Positions 18,189 through 26,910 are shown, numbered from the stretch's first letter. The stretch is 58,987 bases of DNA from Herpetosiphon llansteffanensis (GCF_003205875.1 NZ_PUBZ01000097.1:1-58987); one strand, 5' to 3'. Notes: a model not told the origin generated them from the letters alone. Numbers and translations: made by a program.

Positions 18189-18866
18189 TTATGCGGAAGT
18201 CTCTCTAAGATTATACGACATATAAATCCAGCGGCGTTCACCGAGAAACAGGGCGTTCCACCATGAGCGGCGCACCTGGCCCTCGCTAAAGCCTAAATTA
18301 CGGTATAAAGCGCGAGCGTTATTGTTGGAGGCACTAACGTATAAGCCGAGTTTGCGTTTGCCAAGCTCACGCGCAATCGTCATACTATGCTGCATCATGG
18401 CTTGAGCTATCCCCCGGCGGCGATAGCGTTCAGCAACCGCAACGTCGCTAATAAAACCTTCATCCCGCCCAATCCGATGGTCGATTTGGGAAAGGGCGTG
18501 GACAGCGCGAAACGCACCCCAAGCACCAAGCTCGCGTAAAAACGCTTGCTCAACCAAGCCAACATCATCTGGGCGCATCTCGATGGTGCGCAAGGTAATT
18601 GTGCCTACAATTTCGCTGCCAGCTAACATGACATACATTCCCTGCAAGCTGCTTGGCCCTTGCATTTGATGCGATTGATGTAAGGCCGCAACGCCGCGTT
18701 GCACCCCGCGCTTGCCAAAAGCCGAGTTAAATTTATCGGCAAAAGCGAGCGCTTGCAATTGCAGCATTGGCCCAAGATCATCCATCATGGCCGGACGAAT
18801 CGTCAAAGCCAAGTTGCCTACTTGGAAAGGCACCGTTGCACGGATTTGCGGTGATGGTACAATCAT
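18189..18866 (-). CDS. GNAT-family N-acetyltransferase behind an apparent attenuator
   Basis: 225 residues from ATG 18866. The acetyl-CoA-binding motif A is in SDVAVAERYRRRGIAQAMMQH and motif B in GLYVSASNNNARALYRNLGFSEG, as in RimI-like enzymes. The ~120-residue N-terminal part holds the first GNAT strands and looks specific to this protein. An alternative start at 18929 would translate through the terminator hairpin and has no clear ribosome-binding site. A near-consensus promoter and a rho-independent terminator precede the start, so expression is probably set by terminator read-through. Acceptor substrate unknown. Confidence 0.88.
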   Translation of the reverse strand: MIVPSPQIRATVPFQVGNLALTIRPAMMDDLGPMLQLQALAFADKFNSAFGKRGVQRGVAALHQSHQMQGPSSLQGMYVMLAGSEIVGTITLRTIEMRPDDVGLVEQAFLRELGAWGAFRAVHALSQIDHRIGRDEGFISDVAVAERYRRRGIAQAMMQHSMTIARELGKRKLGLYVSASNNNARALYRNLGFSEGQVRRSWWNALFLGERRWIYMSYNLRETSA

Positions 18867-18881
18867 TGATATTTTCCAAAC

Positions 18882-18905
18882 AAAAAAACCGTGCAACCTG
18901 CACGG
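18882..18905 (-). terminator. Leader terminator (candidate attenuator) of the GNAT gene
   Basis: On the minus strand CCGTGCA-GGT-TGCACGG is followed by seven T. It lies between a strong promoter (18957-18985) and the ATG at 18866, so most transcripts should stop after about 70 bases unless an antiterminator forms. AACGTGC at 18940-18946 could compete for the 3' arm. Confidence 0.75.
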
Positions 18906-18956
18906 ATGATTGGAGCGTACCACAATCAACGTTGATCCGGCACGTTAGCTAGGCGC

Positions 18957-18985
18957 ATTCTACACCCGCTCGGATCGCTCGTCAA
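18957..18985 (-). promoter_or_regulatory. Promoter of the GNAT leader
   Basis: On the minus strand TTGACG, 17 bases and TAGAAT give a good sigma-70-type promoter. The expected RNA starts near 18950. A 12-base palindrome ATCAACGTTGAT lies in the leader. Confidence 0.6.
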
Positions 18986-19073
18986 GCACTATTGGTCGGA
19001 TTGACGGGCTAGGCGTGGGTGAGCTCTGCCGCTTAGACCACGAATTAACCGGAATACTATAGGAGGATTGTGT

Positions 19074-19250
19074 ATGTCACTGTTTTGGATTGGCTGTTTC
19101 GTTATTTTGGGCTTGATTACGATTAGTGGCTTGATTATGCTCCTGCTCAAAATTGGGGTCGTTGTGCAAAAAGCTGGCGAAGCACCCCACATCGATCATG
19201 GTAATTATTCGATGGATCAAGGCCGCGAGGTTAAGGCCGAAGATCAATAA
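19074..19250 (+). CDS. 58-residue single-pass membrane protein, twin A
   Basis: The ATG at 19074 has a perfect AGGAGG seven bases upstream, so I take it as real. Residues 4-30 form one TM helix (WIGCFVILGLITISGLIMLLL). The 25-30-residue polar tail has VVVQKAGEAPHIDHGNYS and ends in EVKAEDQ. The tail is closely matched in the next gene (IVQKAKEPPHIDQLDYS, EVKSEQT). No known family is recognised. A strong intrinsic terminator follows directly, so it is a single-gene unit. Confidence 0.8.
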   Translation: MSLFWIGCFVILGLITISGLIMLLLKIGVVVQKAGEAPHIDHGNYSMDQGREVKAEDQ

Positions 19251-19257
19251 ACTCGCA

Positions 19258-19293
19258 ACAGCGTACTGGGAAAAACCAGTACGCTGTTTGTTT
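19258..19293 (+). terminator. Intrinsic terminator after twin A
   Basis: ACAGCGTACTGG and CCAGTACGCTGT form a perfect 12-bp stem around GAAAAA, followed by TTGTTT. It separates the two small membrane protein genes. Confidence 0.92.
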
Positions 19294-19316
19294 AATTGCA
19301 GGCTGGAGAATGCACA

Positions 19317-19493
19317 ATGCCAATTATCATCGCGATTGTTGCTGGGTTAGGCTTGGTTGGTTTGGCCAAAGCAATTTCAAAATTGTGGCAACGAGCTAGC
19401 ATCATCGTTCAAAAAGCCAAAGAGCCACCACATATCGATCAACTGGATTATTCGCTCAACGATGTCCATGAGGTTAAATCTGAACAAACCTAA
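19317..19493 (+). CDS. 58-residue single-pass membrane protein, twin B
   Basis: Starts at ATG 19317 with GGAGA seven bases upstream. Same length and layout as twin A: N-terminal TM helix (IIIAIVAGLGLVGLAKAI), then the conserved tail IVQKAKEPPHIDQLDYS and EVKSEQT. The TM parts differ while the tails agree, which argues that the tail is the working part. It ends in its own intrinsic terminator. Family and function unknown; a membrane-tethered adaptor or regulator is a guess. Confidence 0.8.
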   Translation: MPIIIAIVAGLGLVGLAKAISKLWQRASIIVQKAKEPPHIDQLDYSLNDVHEVKSEQT

Positions 19494-19498
19494 TGCCG

Positions 19499-19530
19499 AG
19501 CGTGCTGTATTTGCTACAGCACGCTTTTTG
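19499..19530 (+). terminator. Intrinsic terminator after twin B
   Basis: AGCGTGCTGTA and TACAGCACGCT pair around TTTGC, followed by TTTTTG. Confidence 0.92.
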
Positions 19531-19531
19531 T

Positions 19532-20416
19532 TTAATAGATTGACTCAACTTCGGGCAGCGCCAAGCCTGCCAAAAATGCCGCCATTATTGCATGGTGATC
19601 TTCGGTTAATAGATTATTGAATTGTTGGCTAATTTGGGCCAGAATTAGCTCAGGCTCAGGGCCAAACTGCATCACAATTGTGCCAATTTGGCGCAAAAGT
19701 TGGGCTTCGGCCTCGAATTCAGCCCGAGTTAGCGGCTGGCCATGGTGGCTTGCACAATAATATTCTGCAGGCAAGGCCAATAAACGCTCCAACAAAGGGA
19801 AAAGTTGGCTGCTGGTTAAGCGTCTTGCTCCATGATAGAGGTCATCGTAGATGCAATCGCCCAAAAATACCACTGCTTGGCTTGGAACAAACACAATCAT
19901 GGAATCGTGGGCATGATCGCCACCAACCACGATTAATTCGGCGACACAAGCACCTAAATCAAGGGTTAATTGCTGGGCGATGGTGGTGGTTGCTGGCACA
20001 ACCTGCAACTGGCTGCGCTCGGGCATTTCGGCCTTGATCATATCGCGGCAAAAGGCGATTTCTAAGCCAGTCTCAACCCGTTGATCCAATGCCGTTTCGC
20101 TCCAATCGAGGGTTGCCAACACGCGCAAAATGCGGTCGGTTTCCTGCGAGGCGTAGCTTGGCAAGTCGAGGGTGGCCATACCAAACACATGATCCCAATG
20201 CCAGTGCGTGATGGCGAGGCTGGTTGGTTGTGGCAAGCCTTGGGTTTGCAACGCTTGGCGTAATAATGCAACGTGGGCGGGCGAATTGCCTGCATCAATT
20301 AATAAACACTCACGATCACCAACCACCAAGCCCAACATTGGGCGATCGGTACGGCTATCGGCAGGCAACCAGAAAATTCGTTCAGTCAGGGGTTGTAATT
20401 GATCGAGCGCAACCAT
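19532..20416 (-). CDS. MBL-fold metallo-hydrolase
   Basis: 294-residue metallo-beta-lactamase-fold protein. The metal motif HWHWDH (His71, His73, Asp75, His76) is intact, with a further GGDHAHDSMIVF and a C-terminal CASHHGQPLTRAEFE that would supply the remaining His ligands. Family members are hydrolases with many substrates; this one cannot be assigned. Its stop lies two bases past the T-run of the twin B terminator on the other strand. Confidence 0.88.
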   Translation of the reverse strand: MVALDQLQPLTERIFWLPADSRTDRPMLGLVVGDRECLLIDAGNSPAHVALLRQALQTQGLPQPTSLAITHWHWDHVFGMATLDLPSYASQETDRILRVLATLDWSETALDQRVETGLEIAFCRDMIKAEMPERSQLQVVPATTTIAQQLTLDLGACVAELIVVGGDHAHDSMIVFVPSQAVVFLGDCIYDDLYHGARRLTSSQLFPLLERLLALPAEYYCASHHGQPLTRAEFEAEAQLLRQIGTIVMQFGPEPELILAQISQQFNNLLTEDHHAIMAAFLAGLALPEVESIY

Positions 20417-20449
20417 TGAGTTTCATTCTCCAACAAGTGAGGCCAAATT

Positions 20450-20938
20450 ATGAGTTCGTCGAAAACAGCTGGGCGTTTAATGCTGGCGATACTTGGTTCG
20501 ATAGTGGTCTATCTGGTGGTTAATATTGGCTCAATTTTTTTAATCGATCTCCGCAAGTATCCAACCTTCTTTATTGTTGTAACGGTGCTTGGCTGTGTGG
20601 CTTTTGGGCTAGGCATTTATTTGGCGACGCGCTGGGCACTCAAGCCGCCGCGCTATCGCGAAGCAGAAAAAATTGGGCTGCTGGTGCAAGGCCGCATCGT
20701 CGATTTCGCGCCAACTGGCTGGAAACATAAACGCGCGCGCGGCTTTTCCAATCGAATAACCGAACGCGAATATCGACTACGGGTTGAAATTAATCAGCAT
20801 AATCAGCCTAGCCGCCAGGTAACGCTCTATCGCTATCTTGATACTGCCCAAACGCCACGCCGCAATCAATATCTGAGCTTGAAAATTCACCCGCGCTATC
20901 CCGATGTGATTGTGTTGGCTACACCAGCCAAGGAATAA
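20450..20938 (+). CDS. Membrane protein of unknown function with a C-terminal soluble domain
   Basis: 162 residues with two N-terminal TM helices (LMLAILGSIVVYLVVNIGSIF and FIVVTVLGCVAFGLGIYLAT) and a ~90-residue basic, beta-rich tail (EKIGLLVQGRIVDFAPTGW, YRLRVEINQ). The layout resembles DUF3592-like membrane proteins, but I am not sure. It overlaps the convergent methyltransferase-like gene by 20 bases. Confidence 0.7.
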   Translation: MSSSKTAGRLMLAILGSIVVYLVVNIGSIFLIDLRKYPTFFIVVTVLGCVAFGLGIYLATRWALKPPRYREAEKIGLLVQGRIVDFAPTGWKHKRARGFSNRITEREYRLRVEINQHNQPSRQVTLYRYLDTAQTPRRNQYLSLKIHPRYPDVIVLATPAKE

Positions 20939-21347
20939 AGCGCTTGGTGCGGTGCTGATAGGCGGTGTAGTTGGGAAAACGCTGAGTGAGCAATTGCTCC
21001 TCGTAGCGTGCCTTGAGCCACAAATCGACGACTAACACTGCCAAAATCAACCAGCGCCAAAGCCGAGGATCAACCATCACCCAGGCCAAGCTACAGATCG
21101 CCAAGGCAGTGTACATTGGGTGGCGAATCCAGCGATAGGGACCATGGACGGTTAATTGGGCGGTCGCAAGCAATTCAGGCATAATCGATAAATTATTGAG
21201 CCGCATGCTGATCATGGCCCATACGCCCAAGCCAAAGCCCAGCCCAAACACAATAAACCACAAGTTTGGTACATTGTGCAACGGCGTGCTGGTAGCCAAC
21301 AAGCCCAAACAGATAAATTGTAACGCCACATAGATTTTCGATTGCAT
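20919..21347 (-). CDS. Isoprenylcysteine methyltransferase-like integral membrane protein
   Basis: 142 residues from ATG 21347 (AAAGGAAC upstream). About four TM segments. The family signature is clear: HGPYRWIRHPMYTALAI, then a C-terminal KARYEEQLLTQRFPNYTAYQHRTKRFIP, as in the ICMT/PEMT (NnrU-like) group of membrane methyltransferases. The bacterial substrate is unknown. The longer frame to 21413 lacks a ribosome-binding site. Confidence 0.83.
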   Translation of the reverse strand: MQSKIYVALQFICLGLLATSTPLHNVPNLWFIVFGLGFGLGVWAMISMRLNNLSIMPELLATAQLTVHGPYRWIRHPMYTALAICSLAWVMVDPRLWRWLILAVLVVDLWLKARYEEQLLTQRFPNYTAYQHRTKRFIPWLV

Positions 21348-21447
21348 ACAGTTCCTTTGCTGCACAGGGTTTGCTTTGCGGCACAGCTTAGCATGAAGCG
21401 CTACAATAATCATCGATGCATATTCTTAGCAATCAAGAGAGGTAGAT

Positions 21448-22635
21448 ATGAGTGATGAGCTTGACAACATTCCATGGCACCTGATTGGCCATGCCTATGG
21501 CTATGCCACCGATACGCCAGCGCATCTGCGCAACCTGACCAGTCCCGATCCGGCGGTGGCGGAGGCAGCACATTGGACATTATCAACCACTATTGTGCAT
21601 CAAGAATGGGTGAGTGATGCAGCGATTGCCGCGTTTCCCTATCTTCTGCACCTCCTCTTAACTAGTTCGGGTCGTACTCGCTCATATGTTTTTGTCTTGG
21701 TGCAGGAGATTCTTGAAGGGATTGTTCCGCCCATTCCCGCCCTCAATCGTTATCACGTGTGGGATCATCTTGTTGATGATGATGACGATGAATGGGAAAA
21801 TGATGATGAATCTGATGAAGCTACGAGCGATCAGGGGTGGGATGTGGATCAAGCGGAAGCACTGGTCTATCCATTAGCCCTGGCGGCGTTGCCAAGCATC
21901 ATGCCATGGCTCCATGATGCCGATCCGGATCTGGTGCATATAACCCTGCTGATTGTGGCATGTTGCTTAGCCAAGGATGGCACGCACTGGTCATCCATTC
22001 AACTCTACGCGGATGCCGAATCACGTTCCACCTTCCGCGCAGCCTACCCCTATTTGGCATGGTGCAGTGGCCATCCTGCTGCGCTCGCATGGGTGGACGA
22101 GACAGCAACCCATGCAGCAGACCCGCTTGTTCGCTTCACGGCAACCTCGGTGCTTGCCCGCTGGGCAACGTCAATGCCGGACGTTCGCTATCAATGGTTC
22201 ATTGAGACAATTCTGGGTCATGACGCAGCCTTTATTGCAGCCTATCGTCGTGTCCCGATGACCAATCATTATTGGCTTGATTGTGGCAGCGTGTTGTATG
22301 CGCGATCGTTTGCCGAGCGTGCACCAGTTGCCGCCGCATGGTTGGCATCCCTGCGTGCCGAAATGAGACCGCTGTGGGATGATGATTACCTCGCCTTGTT
22401 AATCTTGGCCTTTGGCGTAGTCCGCTATGTGCCAACGCTTGAACGCATGGATCTCCATGATCAGGTCATGCGATGGATGGCCCACAAAGCCTTTGCAACG
22501 GAGAAAGGGGAGGATTATCTCCCCCTGCGGATCTTGCGCGATTTTGGTCTGCCATGGAGAGCCGCCGCCATCAATGGCTTTTTAGGCTTGCCGAATGCAG
22601 AGCATGCTGGGTTTGCTGAACATACCAATGCTTGA
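21448..22635 (+). CDS. HEAT-like repeat protein of unknown function
   Basis: 395 residues. The N-terminus NIPWHLIGHAYGYATDTPAHL and paired-helix repeats (DPAVAEAAHWTLSTTI, DPLVRFTATSVLARW) look like the HEAT/armadillo-like proteins common in actinobacteria, which have no set role. Residues 110-138 are an unusual acidic stretch (DDDDDEWENDDESDEATSD). Codon choice is less TTG/CAA-biased than in neighbours, by eye, hinting at transfer. GAGAGG precedes the ATG. Confidence 0.7.
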   Translation: MSDELDNIPWHLIGHAYGYATDTPAHLRNLTSPDPAVAEAAHWTLSTTIVHQEWVSDAAIAAFPYLLHLLLTSSGRTRSYVFVLVQEILEGIVPPIPALNRYHVWDHLVDDDDDEWENDDESDEATSDQGWDVDQAEALVYPLALAALPSIMPWLHDADPDLVHITLLIVACCLAKDGTHWSSIQLYADAESRSTFRAAYPYLAWCSGHPAALAWVDETATHAADPLVRFTATSVLARWATSMPDVRYQWFIETILGHDAAFIAAYRRVPMTNHYWLDCGSVLYARSFAERAPVAAAWLASLRAEMRPLWDDDYLALLILAFGVVRYVPTLERMDLHDQVMRWMAHKAFATEKGEDYLPLRILRDFGLPWRAAAINGFLGLPNAEHAGFAEHTNA

Positions 22636-22650
22636 GTTGGCTAAATAAAT

Positions 22651-22683
22651 GCCCCAGCCAAGCATTTGTAGCAAGGCTGGGGC
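22651..22683. terminator. Hairpin between convergent HEAT-like and PQ-rich genes
   Basis: GCCCCAGCC and GGCTGGGGC pair around a 15-base loop. On the minus strand ATTTATTT follows, so it best serves the gene ending at 22709. Confidence 0.75.
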
Positions 22684-22708
22684 GCAACATTAATGCTTCA
22701 TTCTATAC

Positions 22709-23377
22709 TTATTCGCGATTTTGTTGCATCATCCAGCCGCCAGCTGTGGCTGCACCCAAGGCCAAGATTGCCAAGTAGAAGCCAAAACTGAAGCCAGCAT
22801 CAATTTCTGCAAAGCCACTATTATCTGGCTTTGTGATCAAGCCGCCAATTAAGGCCATAACCAAAACTGCTGCATTGGCAATAAAGACTGCTTTACCGAA
22901 GGTTATATTGATAGTGCGTTGGATAAGCGGATAAATATGTTTGCCAAAAAGTGGTGCAATTAAGCTGACGAGAATAGCACTGAGCAATAGAAAGCCGAGC
23001 GACGGCAAGAAATCAGTTATACCATTCACTGTTTCATTGACATTAACAAGTGTGGAGCGCACGTGATACCACGGCAAGAAATAGCTAATCCAGGCTACGA
23101 GGCCACCGCCAATTGCCAAACGCCGCCCTTGCGATAATCCCTTAAAGCCACTTACCAATTGATCGCCGCTGGGCACCACAAATTGGCCTTGGGGTTGGGT
23201 TGTTGGCCCTTGGGTATAGGGCTGGTAGGGTTGATACGGTTGTTGTTGGTCGGGTGGTGGTTGATTATACGGCTGATAGGGTTGTTGCTGCTGATTGGGC
23301 GGCGCTTGGTTATATGGTTGATACGGTTGTTGATTGGGATCAACTGGTGGTTGGTTGGAATATTGATCATTGCTCAT
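22709..23377 (-). CDS. Membrane protein with a Gln/Pro/Tyr/Asn-rich N-terminus
   Basis: 222 residues. The first ~75 are low-complexity repeats of the type QQPYQPYNQPP, a disordered cytoplasmic region found in many bacterial membrane proteins. Then come about four TM helices, starting with LAIGGGLVAWISYFLPWY. No enzyme motif is seen. Its terminator is at 22651-22683; the next minus-strand gene upstream is the small Thr-rich protein. Confidence 0.8.
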   Translation of the reverse strand: MSNDQYSNQPPVDPNQQPYQPYNQAPPNQQQQPYQPYNQPPPDQQQPYQPYQPYTQGPTTQPQGQFVVPSGDQLVSGFKGLSQGRRLAIGGGLVAWISYFLPWYHVRSTLVNVNETVNGITDFLPSLGFLLLSAILVSLIAPLFGKHIYPLIQRTINITFGKAVFIANAAVLVMALIGGLITKPDNSGFAEIDAGFSFGFYLAILALGAATAGGWMMQQNRE

Positions 23378-23437
23378 GGAATGTTCTCCATCGATAAAGT
23401 CTAGCTTCTCATTGGATAAACTAGACCTTGCTGTGAA

Positions 23438-23644
23438 TTACCCAATTGGGTCTGGCTCGGCATCAAGCGTGCCAAACGAATCTGCGTGATTGCTTGCAGG
23501 TTGAATGCTCTGCTGATCATCGGACGGCTGTTCAGGGCTGGTTTGTGGCTGATGATTTGGTTGATCGCTAGCAGTTTCTTGCCATGTGATAGTCGTGGTA
23601 ATCGTCGTAACCGTGGTTACTGTGCGGCGCACAATTCGGCGCAT
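23438..23644 (-). CDS. Small Thr-rich basic/acidic protein, hypothetical
   Basis: 68 residues starting MRRIVRRTVTTVTTITTTITW, then a Gln/Pro/Ser-rich, acidic tail. An AAAGGAG lies seven to eight bases before the ATG, which is the main reason to accept it. No known domain. It may be co-transcribed with the PQ-rich membrane protein 61 bases downstream. Confidence 0.55.
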   Translation of the reverse strand: MRRIVRRTVTTVTTITTTITWQETASDQPNHQPQTSPEQPSDDQQSIQPASNHADSFGTLDAEPDPIG

Positions 23645-23854
23645 TGGGCAACTCCTTTGGTCTAGCTGCTCAAGCTCGTTTGCGCACTAGCATAGCAAAC
23701 TCAAAGCTGCAAAATATGACAATTCTTACCAAGTAGCTGCCCTTTATTGAAACAGGTAACGAGAACTCCTCGCAATACGTACTCCTCATGCTCAATGCCC
23801 CATGAATGACAATTTAGTAACTTGACCACTTTTCACGCCATTGAGGAGGCTTTT

Positions 23855-26680
23855 ATGCCAGCAGTTAAGCTCGATTCGTTTGCGACGTTCGGTGCGCTGC
23901 TCCATTTTCTGCGGCGCAGAGCACGGCTAACTCAGCGCGATTTGGCAATTGCCACGGGCTATAGTGAGGCCCATATTTCGCGCTTGGAAAATAATCAACG
24001 CTTACCCGACCTGACTAGCGTGGTAGCATTAATAGTGCCAGCCCTCGATCTCAATGATGATGCAAGCAGTGTGGCGCGTTTGTTGGAGCTTGCAGCAGCA
24101 GCCCGCGGCGAAGTTTTGGTTGGCGCAAATGTCACGCTGAGCAAAAAAATCGAGCAACAGCAGAGCGAACTTGGCTTGCTTGAGCTGCCACCACCGTTGC
24201 CGCTTTGCTTGATCGAACGCAAGGCCACGAGCCAACTCCAACAACGTTTAGCCAGCGAGCGCTATTTGATGGTTAATGGCCTAGCTGGGGTTGGCAAAAC
24301 AGTGATCGTTAGCCAACTAGCCCAACGTTGGGGCGAGCATTGCTTTTGGTTTAGTTTCACCGCCACAATTAACCTTACAAGCGAGATTGTGCTGCGCCAA
24401 TTAGCGCTGTTTTTGCTAAGCCACGGCGCTGATCAGGTTGAACCGTTGCTGTATCTACCCAATGATGGTGAGGTTGGCTTGAGCTTCGAGCGCCAGCTAG
24501 CGCTCTTAATCCATGGCTTGCAGCACATTCCCGCCCTGCTTTGTTTCGATAATGCGCAACTGCTGATCGATCAGCCACAGCTGCGCCTGATTCTTGAGCA
24601 ACTGGCCCAAAAAACCAGCAGCCATATCGTGGTTCTAAGCCGTGAGCAATTCAATCTGCAAGGGTTTAGTTATTGGGCTTTGCATGGATTTGAGCCGAGC
24701 GAGGCCCAAGCTTTGCTTGCTCATTATGGCGTTGAAGCAGTCCAGCATGTGATCGAACGCACCCAAGCAAATCCTGCGTTATTGCGCTTAACGATTGGCT
24801 TATTGACCGATCGTGGTGCAGCCGCTGCTGGATTGTTGCATCTAATTGATGAGCCACAGATTGCCAGTTTTGTGCTTGAACAGCTGCTGAGCCAATTGCC
24901 AAGTAGCAGCGAACGCTTGCTAACGCTGTTGGCGGTTGCTGCCCAGCCATTGAATTTGCACGCCGAATGGCCAATGGAGTGTAGTTTTGCAGTCGATGGG
25001 CCGTATCAATGGCAACAAGCGCTGAGCGATTTGACCCGCCGTCAATTGATTGATACCCCGAGCCATGCAACTGTTTTGCCATTGGTGCAAGACTATTTGT
25101 ATGCCCAATTGCGCAGCCAACCTGCGCGGCGCAAAGGCTTGCACTGTCAATTAGCCACAGCCTTGCACCAGCTTGATCCAATGCGCGCCGCCCAGCATTT
25201 TATCGCTGCCGCCGATTTTCCAGCCGCCTTGGATTGTTTGTACCAACAACGTGATCATTTGATTGATCGGGGTTTGGCGAGTGCTGCTGCGCTGATGTTG
25301 CAGACGATGCGTCCAACGCTTGAGCAGCAACATCCAACCTACGTATTGCAATGGCTCCAAACCTATGGCGAGTTTTTGATGGCCACCAGCCAAGCCAGCG
25401 CCGCCGAGGCGATCTATCGCGAGGCGTTGGTCGTGGCATGGCAGCCAACCCAACGCGCGGATTTGGTTTGGCGTTTGGCTGGCGCAATGCTTCATCTCAA
25501 TCAGGCTGCTGCTGCCCAAAGCTTGCTCGAACAAACAATTACCAGCCTTGATCGCGAGGAAATTCGCTTGCATGGCTTGTTGCAGATGGCGCTCAGCAAG
25601 GCACTATTGCTGCAATCGCAATTCGACCCTGCCCGCGAAGCTGCCGCACAAGCGATTGCTTTGGCCAACCAACTTGATTCCAGCCAGCTTATGACGATTG
25701 CTGAAATTCGGGCGCGGGCTGGTGGAACGGTGGCAATTGTGCAGCAATATACTGGGGAAATCGAGGCTAGTATTCAAACGTGGCAGGCTGTGTTGGCCCA
25801 AACCAAGCTTGGCCGTTTGGAGCGGGTGCGCCCGCGGGCCTTGGCCAATCTCGCCAATTTGTACTACACCAAAGGCGATTTAAACCAAGCAGAAGCGACG
25901 ATTGATCAGGCCGTAGCTGGTTTGCGCCAAATTGGCGATCTGTATGCTCAAGCGCGGATGCAACACACCCAAGCCATTATTCAGTTGATGCGAGGGCTGC
26001 CGCAGCAAGCCTTGGCAACGCTCGAACAAACCTGCGTGCTCAAGCAACAGATTGATGATCAACAAGGCTGGTTTAATTCGCGCAACCAAATGGCAATAAC
26101 TTTAATTGCTTTAGGCCAAACTGAACAAGCACAACACATGAGTAGCCAAAATTTGCAGCTACTTGGTGCTGCTGGCGAGCCACTATTTCGCGGGGCAATC
26201 CTCGATACGGCGGTGCTCTGCCAGCTCTTAGCTGGCGATTTTGCCGCAGCGCGGCAGGGCCTTGAGCAGCTTGCGGCGTTAGCAAATGCCCAACATACGA
26301 GTGGCCTGCACATGGCTTGGCAACGCCACACGCTGCTGTTGAGTTTGCTCGCTGAAGGTGCTGATCAGGCTCGCAACCTCTTGAGCCAAAGCGTGCCACC
26401 AGCAGGTAATGGCGAAGCTGTCCTTGATTATGCATGTTTGGCGGCACTGATCAGCCACGCAAACGGCGATCAAGCAACTGCCCAGCGTGAATGGCAGCAA
26501 CTGGTTCAGCGAGCAGCGATCACTGGCTATGAATATTATCGCATTGTGGCCGAAGCCCAATTGCATGCACCCAGCAATGCTAGCGTGCAACAACGGGTGC
26601 TCCAGCTGCATCAACCATTCGCTGCGGTTGGTTGGGAGTACCCAGCGCTGGCGCAGGCAGTTAATTGTACTGGTACATGA
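23855..26680 (+). CDS. XRE-HTH / STAND-type NTPase / TPR regulator, C-terminus altered by an element insertion
   Basis: 941 residues from ATG 23855, which follows GAGGAGG; the TTG start at 23822 has none. Domains in order: XRE HTH (~10-65, LTQRDLAIATGYSEAHISRLE), an NB-ARC/STAND NTPase with P-loop GLAGVGKT (142-149) and a Walker B-like ALLCFDNAQLL, a winged-helix region, then TPR-like helices from ~450 on. Such proteins are signal-integrating regulators. The last four residues, CTGT, are encoded by the left end of an inserted element. The pre-insertion frame would have ended AVNRW and a TAA. The target is unknown. Confidence 0.88.
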   Translation: MPAVKLDSFATFGALLHFLRRRARLTQRDLAIATGYSEAHISRLENNQRLPDLTSVVALIVPALDLNDDASSVARLLELAAAARGEVLVGANVTLSKKIEQQQSELGLLELPPPLPLCLIERKATSQLQQRLASERYLMVNGLAGVGKTVIVSQLAQRWGEHCFWFSFTATINLTSEIVLRQLALFLLSHGADQVEPLLYLPNDGEVGLSFERQLALLIHGLQHIPALLCFDNAQLLIDQPQLRLILEQLAQKTSSHIVVLSREQFNLQGFSYWALHGFEPSEAQALLAHYGVEAVQHVIERTQANPALLRLTIGLLTDRGAAAAGLLHLIDEPQIASFVLEQLLSQLPSSSERLLTLLAVAAQPLNLHAEWPMECSFAVDGPYQWQQALSDLTRRQLIDTPSHATVLPLVQDYLYAQLRSQPARRKGLHCQLATALHQLDPMRAAQHFIAAADFPAALDCLYQQRDHLIDRGLASAAALMLQTMRPTLEQQHPTYVLQWLQTYGEFLMATSQASAAEAIYREALVVAWQPTQRADLVWRLAGAMLHLNQAAAAQSLLEQTITSLDREEIRLHGLLQMALSKALLLQSQFDPAREAAAQAIALANQLDSSQLMTIAEIRARAGGTVAIVQQYTGEIEASIQTWQAVLAQTKLGRLERVRPRALANLANLYYTKGDLNQAEATIDQAVAGLRQIGDLYAQARMQHTQAIIQLMRGLPQQALATLEQTCVLKQQIDDQQGWFNSRNQMAITLIALGQTEQAQHMSSQNLQLLGAAGEPLFRGAILDTAVLCQLLAGDFAAARQGLEQLAALANAQHTSGLHMAWQRHTLLLSLLAEGADQARNLLSQSVPPAGNGEAVLDYACLAALISHANGDQATAQREWQQLVQRAAITGYEYYRIVAEAQLHAPSNASVQQRVLQLHQPFAAVGWEYPALAQAVNCTGT

Positions 26681-26861
26681 GGTTAACCACGACCTAGTTC
26701 CCTCACCCCAACCCCTCGCCCATCCGATGGGCGAGGGGCTTGGGCACCATGGTTCTGCGCAATGTGGGGTACAAAATGGGTGCTCCCCTCTCCCGCGTTC
26801 AGTGGGAGAGGGGCTGGGGGTGAGGGCATGATCTTGAGTGCCAATCCAATGAACCAGTACA
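26666..26861. mobile_element. MITE-like element, copy 1
   Basis: 196 bases with imperfect inverted ends (left TGTACTGGTACATGAGG; right, inverted, TGTACTGGTTCATTGG) and a perfect 6-bp direct repeat GTTAAT on each side (26660-26665 and 26862-26867). The core holds two G/C hairpins (CCCCTCGCCC-GGGCGAGGGG and CCCTCTCCC-GGGAGAGGG). No ORF of its own. It supplies the last four codons and the stop of the upstream gene. Confidence 0.85.
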
Positions 26862-26910
26862 GTTAATCGCTGGTAACAAACGCGATCTTCTATCAAGCCA
26901 ACTGAACGAG

